NCBI GenBank assembly: GCA_002432565.1
Contig: DJFP01000203.1
Span: forward strand, 12,241-21,783
Length of the DNA: 9,543 nucleotides
Origin: Flavobacteriales bacterium UBA5869
GTDB lineage: Bacteria > Bacteroidota > Bacteroidia > Flavobacteriales_D > Crocinitomicaceae
Direction: 5' to 3'
The position numbers and the translations under genes were made by a program. The notes beneath the pieces were generated by a model that did no database searches, was not told the DNA's origin, and was given only the letters and a program-made list of their open reading frames with translations. This document shows, one piece after another, positions 1 through 6,278 of the stretch; the first letter of the stretch is position 1; each line of letters begins with the position of its first letter.

Positions 1-1559
1 AGGTTGGCGGAGATGGTTACATAATTAGCGGATTCAAATGCGCTGATATAACCTGCTATAGAATCGGAAGTAGCAACGGAATAATAATTGTAATTTCCGT
101 ACAAAGCGTTAACCTGATTGGTTAAGAATGAGTTACGGCTCTGATCCCCCACCAGGTAAACGTGATAGGGTTCCAGCGCCAAAAAGGGGTTAAACGTAAA
201 GTTATCGTATCCCAACGTCGCTGCTACAGGAAGAAAGTTCAGGTCATCCGTATAGCTGCCGCAAAGGACCGGTTTGTCGTTTTGATTAACGGCAACTCCT
301 TTTCCTTCGTCATCCAGCTTACTGCCGAATTGCTTGATATAAGCACGAGCTCCGTTATTAGAGAACTTTAAGAGATAAGGATCTCTGTACCCAATAGAAT
401 TAAAGATGGTTTCTGTGGAGTCCTGGATTTGCGAAAGGTCACATTTGAAGTAACCGGTTACATAAATGCTGTTTCCGGGATCAATAGAAAGCGTTCTTGC
501 GGAAAGTTCATTATCGGAACCCAGGGTATTATTCCAGATATATTGACCGGAATTACTCGTTTTTAATACAAAAACCTGCTTATCGTAAGGGTTTTGGATA
601 GAGTTGGTGCCAGTTACATCGTAATAGGTCATGTTGCCCAGGAAATCACCTGCAACGATCGGTTCGCTGTTTTGGTTTACTTCCACATCATAAGGCATCA
701 CATAACCGGCTTTCATTAAGTTCATAAACTGAACCTGTCCGGCCGGATTTAATTTACAGAGAAAACCTACGTTTATTCCATTGTTGACATAGGTATTGGA
801 AGCAAATGTTAAGGTGTTTGAGAATTGACCGGTGAAAAAGATATTGTTGGAAGCATCTGTGGCAACGGAAAGTCCGCGGTCATCGAGGTTTGCATTTCCA
901 CTCAGGGACCAGACCGGTACTCCGGCAGGGGTATATTTGGCAATAAACAAATCAAAAGAGGGCTGACCTGTATTAACATCATTCGTACTGGTAAAAGTAT
1001 TTGCCCCGATAGTTGCTGTTCCCTGGTATTCACCGGTAAGGATAATGTTATTTGCGTTGTCGATGGTGAGTTTGTAGGAGTTTTCCGGTGAATTTCCACC
1101 TTCTTTTCTTGCCCAGAGGATATTTCCGGCAGGATCCATCTTGATAATGAAAATATCTTTGGAGTTCGAGCTGGAAGTGAGTGTGGTGCTTCCGAATGTT
1201 ACCGTTCCGAAAAAGGATCCGGTAACTACTATGTTCTGATCGGGACCAACCGCCAGGTCAACCGCACGGTCTGCTGCCGGTCCTCCGAATTGTTTTACCC
1301 ATAAAATTGCTCCGGAGGCGGAATATTTCGCAACATAAGCATCTGTATTTCCCTGGGTTGAAGCCAGTGAAGTAGAAGGTCCGAAAGAGGTTTGCCCGGA
1401 GAAATACCCGGCAACGTAGGATTCGTTCAAAGTATTTAATTCGATGTCAGCAGCTTCATTGGTGGTTTGGCTAAAAGTACTGGCTCCCCAGGTTTGGGAC
1501 CATGCCGGTAAGACAGGTACGAAAAAACAAAGTGAGCAAATAATGATGATTAGCTTCAT
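1..1559 (-). CDS. Secreted protein with seven SBBP-type beta-propeller repeats, C-terminus cut off by the window edge
   Basis: My own translation gives 519 complete codons with no stop, running off the left edge. The start at 1559 gives a signal peptide: MKLIIII, a hydrophobic core to about residue 19, and probable cleavage near AWS-QTW at residue 21. Seven repeats of about 60-68 residues begin near residues 45, 107, 169, 237, 297, 362 and 427. Each carries a core like NNIxxTGxFxGT, followed in most by D-x-F/Y-x-x-K-Y/M-x-x-x-G and a Trp strand. This matches the SBBP / beta-propeller repeat family, common in secreted Bacteroidota proteins. From about residue 445 the sequence changes to an Asn/Tyr/Ser-rich stretch I cannot assign. 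A T9SS sorting domain would be expected at the missing C-terminus, but that is inference. It lies 328 bases downstream of a PorP/SprF gene on the same strand, so it may be a T9SS substrate of that locus. The ligand or enzymatic role is unknown. Confidence 0.88.
   Translation of the reverse strand, partial: MKLIIIICSLCFFVPVLPAWSQTWGASTFSQTTNEAADIELNTLNESYVAGYFSGQTSFGPSTSLASTQGNTDAYVAKYSASGAILWVKQFGGPAADRAVDLAVGPDQNIVVTGSFFGTVTFGSTTLTSSSNSKDIFIIKMDPAGNILWARKEGGNSPENSYKLTIDNANNIILTGEYQGTATIGANTFTSTNDVNTGQPSFDLFIAKYTPAGVPVWSLSGNANLDDRGLSVATDASNNIFFTGQFSNTLTFASNTYVNNGINVGFLCKLNPAGQVQFMNLMKAGYVMPYDVEVNQNSEPIVAGDFLGNMTYYDVTGTNSIQNPYDKQVFVLKTSNSGQYIWNNTLGSDNELSARTLSIDPGNSIYVTGYFKCDLSQIQDSTETIFNSIGYRDPYLLKFSNNGARAYIKQFGSKLDDEGKGVAVNQNDKPVLCGSYTDDLNFLPVAATLGYDNFTFNPFLALEPYHVYLVGDQSRNSFLTNQVNALYGNYNYYSVATSDSIAGYISAFESANYVTISAN
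240..1427 (-). repeat. Seven degenerate 60-68 residue propeller repeats inside the secreted protein
   Basis: The repeat cores at residues 45-440 of the minus-strand protein read YVAGYFSG, IVVTGSFFGT, IILTGEYQGT, IFFTGQFSNT, IVAGDFLGN, IYVTGYF and VLCGSYTDD. Spacing is 62, 62, 68, 60, 65 and 65 residues. The similarity is at protein level; I see no long DNA identity between units, so the array is old. Seven units would fit one closed seven-bladed propeller, which is inference from the count. The first three or four units follow the consensus best, and units five to seven are more divergent. Confidence 0.8.
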
Positions 1560-1887
1560 AGTTTGGTAATTTACTGGATAAAGACGTGACAGCCGGCAAA
1601 AAGTTGGATCAACGAAAAGACTTTTCCCGTTAAAGTGATTGATTTTTGAGTAAAATCTGAAAGCAGTGTTCTCAACATTCTGTTAGTTAATCCGTTACTG
1701 TTGGAAAAAAGGAAAACAATAAAATGGGAGAGAGTTCTATCAGCTAATCTATGGGGAAGATAATTATTCCCCACGCATTAGAAGACGTGTTTTGTTAAGA
1801 AATGGTTGCCAATCCAAAAAATCCGACGAATACGTTCTGTTTGTTATAGGAAACACAAAATAATGAGGAATGGCGTGTTTTCATTTG
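1560..1887. other. Gap without a convincing gene between the propeller gene and the PorP gene
   Basis: No open frame here looks like a protein; the longest minus-strand frame (1571-1774) has no recognisable domain and ends just before the propeller start. Two weak structures are visible. Arms GGAAACAC (1849-1856) and GTGTTTTC (1875-1882) can pair with one G-T wobble just past the PorP stop; without a T-run this is only a poor terminator candidate on the minus strand. A second hairpin has GGGGAA (1753-1758) pairing with TTCCCC (1767-1772), and outside it CTAAT (1744-1748) pairing with ATTAG (1777-1781). I find no good TAnnTTTG box for the propeller gene on the minus strand, so whether it has its own promoter or is read through from the PorP gene is open. 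Confidence 0.5.
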
Positions 1888-2754
1888 TCAGAAACGGTAC
1901 ACCACAAGCAGATCCATATTGTAGTCACTGAATATGATCGAATAATCAAAAGACGCTCCGGCCTGGAAGTGCTTCCCGATATTTCCGCAAAGAACAAAAA
2001 TATTGCGCAGCTCCAGAATACGGATTGCATAGGAGATATCAACTTTTTGAAAAAGGCCGAGGTTCAATCCTGTATCCAGGTTAAAATTCCGTTCCCTATA
2101 GAATAGAAAAAAAGGAGTTAATTCAGCTTTCTGCCTGAAAAGTTTAAAGTTATAGGAAAGGTTCCCATAGATTTCGCGCTGGTCCTTGATAAGTTCAAGT
2201 CCGTTTACTTTTACCGAACTTGCAAACAAGTTTTTAGCGGAAAGCCCGAAAGTTAATCCTTTGACCTGGTATTGAAATCCGAAGTCCAGGTCCGCATTTA
2301 CTCTCAATTTGCCCGTGGGATGATCGGAGATTTGCCCGAGTTTGTTCCAGTTGATTGCATTGAAATTTATTACAGTTCGCGCACCAAGGTTCAATCTGCT
2401 GGACTTTCCCCAGCGGAACATGCGTGTATAGCCCAGGTAGATTATATTTCGGTTGTAGAAAGAGTATCCGTCGTAGAGGTAAGAAGCACTGATCGAATTT
2501 TTTGAATCCAGGTTATAAATGTGGTTGAAATACAGGTTTACGGGTTTCGCCCAAACTTCGTCGTTGTCAGAATGAACGTATTTGTATTTTGCATATCCTC
2601 CGAATGAAGCACGGAACGCGGTATCTTCTATTCCTGATGCAGTATTGTAATAATGCATGTTTTGGAAATAGATATTGGGGCGCAGGGTATTTTGGGCGTA
2701 CAATCCGGTTGACGCGGAAACGAATATCAGCAGGGGCAGGATGAATGTTTTCAT
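1888..2754 (-). CDS. PorP/SprF-family type IX secretion outer-membrane protein
   Basis: This is a 288-residue protein with a signal peptide (MKTFILPLLIFVSASTGLYA, probable cleavage after residue 20). The rest alternates aromatic and polar residues, as in an outer-membrane beta-barrel, and ends in Phe (VVYRF), the usual barrel terminus. The early part (NTLRPNIYFQNMHYYNTA), the later GLTFGLSAKNLF segment and the overall length fit the PorP/SprF family. Known members are T9SS accessory proteins that help secrete or anchor particular substrates; SprF is needed for the SprB adhesin in Flavobacterium. The start lies 4 bases past the stop of the upstream lipoprotein hydrolase, so the two are very probably co-transcribed and perhaps translationally coupled. 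The propeller protein downstream is the natural candidate partner, by analogy with sprB-sprF neighbours; that is inference. Family assignment is fairly sure, partner assignment is not. Confidence 0.85.
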   Translation of the reverse strand: MKTFILPLLIFVSASTGLYAQNTLRPNIYFQNMHYYNTASGIEDTAFRASFGGYAKYKYVHSDNDEVWAKPVNLYFNHIYNLDSKNSISASYLYDGYSFYNRNIIYLGYTRMFRWGKSSRLNLGARTVINFNAINWNKLGQISDHPTGKLRVNADLDFGFQYQVKGLTFGLSAKNLFASSVKVNGLELIKDQREIYGNLSYNFKLFRQKAELTPFFLFYRERNFNLDTGLNLGLFQKVDISYAIRILELRNIFVLCGNIGKHFQAGASFDYSIIFSDYNMDLLVVYRF

Positions 2755-2758
2755 ACAG

Positions 2759-3958
2759 TTACTTTAAAGCATTAAAATCGTTTAAGGTAATCTTGGTATA
2801 ATGTTCCAACTCAGACATGTGGGTGCCGCCATTGTAGGTGTATAATGTAATATCTCCTCCAGCTGATCCAAGGCCATTGAATGCATCCAGGGAATTGAAG
2901 TAATAAACAATCTGGTCAGAATCTCCGTGATGCAGAAACACTTTCCCGACCGGATTCCAGCCGCTGCTGAATGTATTCCTTTCGATGACCTTGTTTACTG
3001 CAGCATCCGAACCATCAATAATTCGTGCCAGGAAATATTCCCGGAATGTTTGCGAAGGAATCCGGGAAGGAGTAAAAATAGCCGAGTTTTGGTCATAGAC
3101 CGGGTATGCGTAAAACTGGTCGGTAGGTCGTTTCAATTCCGGACTGAATTTATTCAGGCTGTAAAGTCCCCAGGAGAAAATATTGTTGGTGATCAGTTCC
3201 TGGTCTTTCCTGGAGAGAATGTCAGCGATAAACCCTTTTAAGTTGTAAGGCCCCGCAAGTCCTGAACTTGCAATAACTGTGAATTCGGATGCATACTGCT
3301 CCTGGATGAATTTGTGGGCAGAAAGACAAGCTCCGGCCCCCTGTGACCAGCCGGCAAGAAACAAACGATTATCATAGAACTTTCCTTTTTCAGCAAGAAA
3401 ATGCTTCACCGCCAGTAATCCGTCTATGTTTGACTTGAATAATTCATCATAAGCCAAATAGGGATGTTCCTTATCTGCAGTAGCGCCAAAACCGATGTAA
3501 TCAGGTAGAAAAACAGTGTAACCCGCAGATGCCCACGCTAATCCGATATTGCGTGTCTCCAGGAAATTACTGGTTCCTCCCTGGTAATTGGAAGGAGTTT
3601 CTTTTTTCGACTGGTAGAAAGCACTTAAGTTAATCGGAATGTGCGTTCCGTGCAGATAAGCAATGAGGTAAGTTGAATCCACATCATCCGGGATGAAAAG
3701 CAGTCCGCGGGAATTGATTTGTTTTCCTTCATACACCGTTCGGTAGGTAATGGAGTAGAATGTAACTCCGTTCTGAACAATTTCCTGTGCAGGGTATTCA
3801 TCGATCATGCCGGGAATTTCACTTGACGGAATATGTCCTTTGAAGGTGTACTCGATAAGTGTTCCGCGTTCTTTGTATTCAAGCTCTGGGATTTTCTTGC
3901 AGGATTGTATACAGATAAGTAAAAGGAGCGATAGTATTTGGATCGAATAATTTTTCAT
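2759..3958 (-). CDS. Lipoprotein alpha/beta hydrolase of the secretory-lipase/esterase type
   Basis: I choose the ATG at 3958 (399 residues). It gives a clean lipoprotein signal, MKNYSIQILSLLLLICIQSC, with the lipidated Cys at residue 20. The upstream ATG at 4006 would put 16 extra hydrophobic-mixed residues before the signal. In the 399-residue numbering an HGT oxyanion-type motif lies at about 103-105 and LPDYIGFGAT at about 151-160. The nucleophile elbow GWSQG has Ser205, and HHGDSDQIV contributes Asp348 (or Asp346) as the probable acid. GGTHMSE supplies His380. A complete Ser-Asp-His triad is therefore visible, so the enzyme should be active. The layout resembles secretory lipases and related esterases or peptidases; the substrate cannot be read from sequence. 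Being a lipoprotein it should sit on an envelope membrane, possibly at the cell surface. It is the first gene of a tight pair with the PorP-like gene. Confidence 0.88.
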   Translation of the reverse strand: MKNYSIQILSLLLLICIQSCKKIPELEYKERGTLIEYTFKGHIPSSEIPGMIDEYPAQEIVQNGVTFYSITYRTVYEGKQINSRGLLFIPDDVDSTYLIAYLHGTHIPINLSAFYQSKKETPSNYQGGTSNFLETRNIGLAWASAGYTVFLPDYIGFGATADKEHPYLAYDELFKSNIDGLLAVKHFLAEKGKFYDNRLFLAGWSQGAGACLSAHKFIQEQYASEFTVIASSGLAGPYNLKGFIADILSRKDQELITNNIFSWGLYSLNKFSPELKRPTDQFYAYPVYDQNSAIFTPSRIPSQTFREYFLARIIDGSDAAVNKVIERNTFSSGWNPVGKVFLHHGDSDQIVYYFNSLDAFNGLGSAGGDITLYTYNGGTHMSELEHYTKITLNDFNALK

Positions 3959-4112
3959 AGAAATAATTATATCTATGAAGATAATTGATGGGAATTTATT
4001 ATCCAAACGGAACCTGATTTAAAGCTTTTCACATCAATAATTACCCGGGTGAATTTATTTAGTTGACAACTTATATCTGTTAAGCGTGAATATTAGTTCA
4101 TTCGTCGAATTA

Positions 4113-4120
4113 CAAAATTA
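4113..4120 (-). promoter_or_regulatory. Possible -7 box for the hydrolase-PorP pair
   Basis: On the minus strand this reads TAATTTTG, a full match to the Bacteroidota -7 consensus TAnnTTTG. It would give a leader of roughly 145 bases before the ATG at 3958. No TTG is found at the proper -33 distance. A closer, imperfect alternative is TCCGTTTG (minus strand, 4004-4011) with a TTG about 23 bases upstream, which would give a leader of about 40 bases. Neither is certain. Confidence 0.3.
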
Positions 4121-4137
4121 ATGCGTGCATAATAATA

Positions 4138-4145
4138 TACTTTTG
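4138..4145 (+). promoter_or_regulatory. Probable -7 box of the T9SS-sorted secreted protein gene
   Basis: TACTTTTG matches the Bacteroidota consensus TAnnTTTG exactly and lies 23 bases before the ATG at 4169. Transcription would start near 4151-4153, leaving a short leader of under 20 bases, which is typical for this phylum. A clear -33 TTG is missing, so this rests on the -7 box alone. Confidence 0.5.
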
Positions 4146-4168
4146 CACCGGAATTTAAACCCTAACAA

Positions 4169-5230
4169 ATGCGTAAGAGACTGGAACTAGCTAGGCTAGG
4201 CTTCCTTGTAAGCCTGTTTTTCATTATTTTTTTGAACCGTGCAAATGCACAATGTTCCGTTACATCAACAAACGGATACACTGTGAACGTTTCCATTGTT
4301 CCAAAAACGATTGTGGTAAGTACCACAGACTGCATGTGGGGATACAACTACAATGTAAGATTTGATTACAACATTTCGATAACAGGCCCGAATGCGGCTG
4401 CTCAATATACGCTTCAGGCCCGAATTTACTGTGTGAACGGTCAAATGAATGGAGCTTACTCGCTGCCTCTGGGAGGTGGTTCCGGCTCTGCAGTTACGAC
4501 TACCAATCCTTCCGTTCCGCACAATGGAACTGCTTACGGATATAATTCCCCTTATGTTTCCTGCACCAATGCAAACGTTTCAACCATGCAGTGCAACGCA
4601 ATCGACCTGATTATCCAGGGACCGGGAATTCCTTACCAGGTGATCCAATGTAACAGTGTCATTTCACCGATGCCGGTTGAATTCCTGTATTTTGATGGAG
4701 AGAAAAAAGAAAACGGGAACTTGTTGACATGGGCTGTAGAATCAGAAAGCCGCAACGATTATTTCACCATTGAAACAAGCACGGACGGAACCACCTGGAA
4801 AGAATTCGCACAGGTAAAAGGAGCCGGAAATTCTACGGAAGCAAAAACTTATGAATTCCTGGATTCGAAGAACGCAAACGAATCGACATATTATAAATTG
4901 AGCCAAACGGACCTGGATGGAACACGCAACGAACTGGCGTTAAAATTCATTCCTGTCAACGATTTTGAGTTCAGAGTGTATCCAAATCCTACTGCGGACG
5001 GCAAAATACATATTGATTTCTCCAATACTTCCAATGATGCTTCATTTGTAGTAGTAAGAAACGAATTGGGACAAGCTGTATTCCAAACGGAACTAGAGTC
5101 AATCGCAAAATCCGGAAAAAAGACTTTTTACAGCTCAGACCTTGATTTGGGCCAGCCGGCTGGTGTTTACTTAGTGGAAGTTCATTCCGGAAACCAATTG
5201 GTGGAGCGCTCGAAGTTGGTTATCCGGTAA
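4169..5230 (+). CDS. Secreted protein with six-cysteine N-terminal region and T9SS type A sorting domain
   Basis: This 353-residue protein has a signal peptide (positive MRKR start, hydrophobic core at residues 11-22, likely cleavage at NANA-Q after residue 27). Residues 28-165 form a region I do not recognise, with six cysteines (29, 55, 88, 132, 142, 161) that could make three disulfides, and a WGYNYNVRFDYNIS core. Residues 168-262 (MPVEFLYFDGEK, then LLTWAVESESRNDYFTIE and YYKLSQTDLDG) are the beta-sandwich stretch that often precedes a T9SS tail. Residues 265-353 are the sorting domain itself, with YPNP at 271-274, GVYLVEV at 332-338 and a terminal KLVIR. It should therefore be exported by Sec, then by T9SS, with the tail removed and the protein probably anchored to the surface. 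The role of the N-terminal domain is unknown. The gene is divergent from the hydrolase gene, and no terminator is evident after its stop. Confidence 0.88.
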   Translation: MRKRLELARLGFLVSLFFIIFLNRANAQCSVTSTNGYTVNVSIVPKTIVVSTTDCMWGYNYNVRFDYNISITGPNAAAQYTLQARIYCVNGQMNGAYSLPLGGGSGSAVTTTNPSVPHNGTAYGYNSPYVSCTNANVSTMQCNAIDLIIQGPGIPYQVIQCNSVISPMPVEFLYFDGEKKENGNLLTWAVESESRNDYFTIETSTDGTTWKEFAQVKGAGNSTEAKTYEFLDSKNANESTYYKLSQTDLDGTRNELALKFIPVNDFEFRVYPNPTADGKIHIDFSNTSNDASFVVVRNELGQAVFQTELESIAKSGKKTFYSSDLDLGQPAGVYLVEVHSGNQLVERSKLVIR

Positions 5231-5328
5231 TTGAGCCAGGACTAAAAGAGACCAGGGTCAGGACAGGAAACACAGCCATGACTCCAGAAGTCTTGTCTCT
5301 TGACGCTAATATTTCTAACTTCGGCTCA
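5231..5328 (+). promoter_or_regulatory. Leader with nested inverted repeats before the PP-loop/CWC gene
   Basis: Three pairs of complementary arms are nested. TTGAGCC (5231-5237) pairs with GGCTCAA (5323-5329), AAGAGAC (5246-5252) with GTCTCTT (5295-5301), and GGGTCA (5255-5260) with TGACTC (5279-5284, one G-T wobble). The outer right arm reaches the first base of the ATG at 5329. A weak promoter-like pair also lies here, TTG (5293-5295) and TAACTTCG (5316-5323, one mismatch to TAnnTTTG) 20 bases apart, which would make the mRNA nearly leaderless. The folded-leader and internal-promoter readings compete, and neither is proven. Confidence 0.3.
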
Positions 5329-6189
5329 ATGAAAGAAAAAGCAATCGTATTGTGGTCGGGAGGAAAGGATTGTAACCTGGCATTGCACCTGGCGAAAGAA
5401 GCGGGGTATGAGATCACGGCATTAGTTACTTTTCATTCGAAAACGACCGAATTCAGAGCGCACCCGAAAGTGTGGATGGAATTGCAGTCCAAATCTTTGG
5501 GTATTCCGCATGTAGTGCTCGAGATTGATGAACCTTTTGCACCGAATTACGAGATCCAGCTGCACAAGCTGAAAGAGCAAGCTGGGATTTCGACCGTTAT
5601 TTCGGGAGATATTTCCGAAGTTCATGGAAACTCCAACTGGATCACCGAGCGGGCAGAAGCAGTTGGATTAAAAGCCTTTCTTCCCTTGTGGCAGAAGAAC
5701 AGGGCGGAAGTCATGGAACTGTTATTCAAATTCCATTTTGGTGTAATCCTCACGCTGGTGAAATCACCGTGGCTGGATGAAACCTTCCTTGCCCGCAAAA
5801 TAGATAGTGCCCTGATTGAAGAATTTGAGATACTCGGTGAAAAGAACGGCCTGGATCTTTGCGGCGAACAGGGAGAGTATCACACCATGGTAACGAACGG
5901 TCCGGGTTACCGTTCACCAATTACTTTGAACCGTTTCAAAACCGTTCAGTACGAAGAACTATTCCATTTATCGGAACCGGAACTCACCCTGGATGGCGAT
6001 TACAAAGCCCCGGCACTGGAAAAATCCAAAAAGTGTGTGAATTGCAGCAAACCCTTCTCCTGCTTCACAGATGGCTGCTGGTGTGCGGAACTTCCTATGA
6101 TCATGCCGATGGAAAATATCACCGATTGCTTGTGTCCGAATTGTTTGAAAACAGCAATTGAAGAAAAATTGTTGGGCAGAAATTCCTAA
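5329..6189 (+). CDS. Dph6-like PP-loop ATP pyrophosphatase fused to a cysteine-rich CWC domain
   Basis: I prefer the ATG at 5329 (286 residues), because MKEKAIVLWSGGKD is the usual N-terminus of this family. The ATG at 5278 would add 17 unlikely residues. The PP-loop SGGKD at 10-14 binds ATP pyrophosphate. GDI (93-95), FLPLW (117-121) and LCGEQGEYHT (177-186), followed by GPGY, are typical of the Dph6 / diphthine-ammonia ligase group. Archaea and eukaryotes use it for the last step of diphthamide synthesis; bacteria lack that pathway, so bacterial members probably activate and amidate another, unknown substrate. Residues 236-272 hold eight cysteines (236, 239, 245, 250, 252, 267, 269, 272) with CWC at 250-252, matching the small cysteine-rich CWC family, a likely metal-binding domain. 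Ordinary bacterial Dph6-like proteins stop near residue 225, so this is a two-domain fusion. A strong terminator follows, and the protein should be cytoplasmic. Confidence 0.85.
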   Translation: MKEKAIVLWSGGKDCNLALHLAKEAGYEITALVTFHSKTTEFRAHPKVWMELQSKSLGIPHVVLEIDEPFAPNYEIQLHKLKEQAGISTVISGDISEVHGNSNWITERAEAVGLKAFLPLWQKNRAEVMELLFKFHFGVILTLVKSPWLDETFLARKIDSALIEEFEILGEKNGLDLCGEQGEYHTMVTNGPGYRSPITLNRFKTVQYEELFHLSEPELTLDGDYKAPALEKSKKCVNCSKPFSCFTDGCWCAELPMIMPMENITDCLCPNCLKTAIEEKLLGRNS

Positions 6190-6221
6190 TAAGAGTAGAT
6201 CATCCTGCCGATGTCACAACT

Positions 6222-6270
6222 CCTTTAACCCTTTCTAAGTCTTCTTGGAGGTGTTAAAGGTCTTTTTTTT
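6222..6270 (+). terminator. Intrinsic terminator after the PP-loop/CWC gene
   Basis: CCTTTAAC (6222-6229) pairs perfectly with GTTAAAGG (6253-6260). The stem can extend inward past a one-base bulge (CCT 6230-6232 with AGG 6249-6251). It is followed by TCTTTTTTTT (6261-6270). The T-run is on the plus strand only, so it ends transcription from the left; the convergent gene at 6279-6797 has no matching signal of its own here. Confidence 0.8.
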
Positions 6271-6278
6271 CTCCGCAA

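Noticed and set aside
825..1099. Open frames on both strands inside the propeller gene
   Set aside because: The minus-strand propeller frame has a signal peptide and clear repeats through this stretch; the other frames show no domain.
1753..1772. GGGGAA/TTCCCC hairpin as an intrinsic terminator
   Set aside because: No T-run follows it on either strand.
1571..1774. 67-codon minus-strand frame just upstream of the propeller gene
   Set aside because: No recognisable domain or convincing promoter; it spans one arm region of a hairpin and looks like chance in the gap.
1870..2106. Plus-strand frame opposite the end of the PorP-like gene
   Set aside because: It overlaps a well-supported barrel protein and has no family features.
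3959..4006. Upstream ATG at 4006 as the start of the hydrolase
   Set aside because: It would place 16 residues before a complete lipoprotein signal with its Cys at the right distance from the ATG at 3958.
4063..4068. TTGACA as a sigma-70 type -35 box, within the inverted repeat AGTTG-A-CAACT (4061-4071)
   Set aside because: Bacteroidota housekeeping promoters use a different consensus and no fitting -10 lies at the right distance; the repeat is short.
4186..4202. CTAGCTAG / GCTAGGCTAGGC run at the start of the secreted protein gene
   Set aside because: It is explained by codons for the signal peptide (ELARLG) and shows no sign of an insertion or attachment site.
5278..5328. Upstream ATG at 5278 as the start of the PP-loop/CWC gene
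   Set aside because: The extra 17 residues precede the usual MKxKAIVLWSGGKD start and are not expected in the family.
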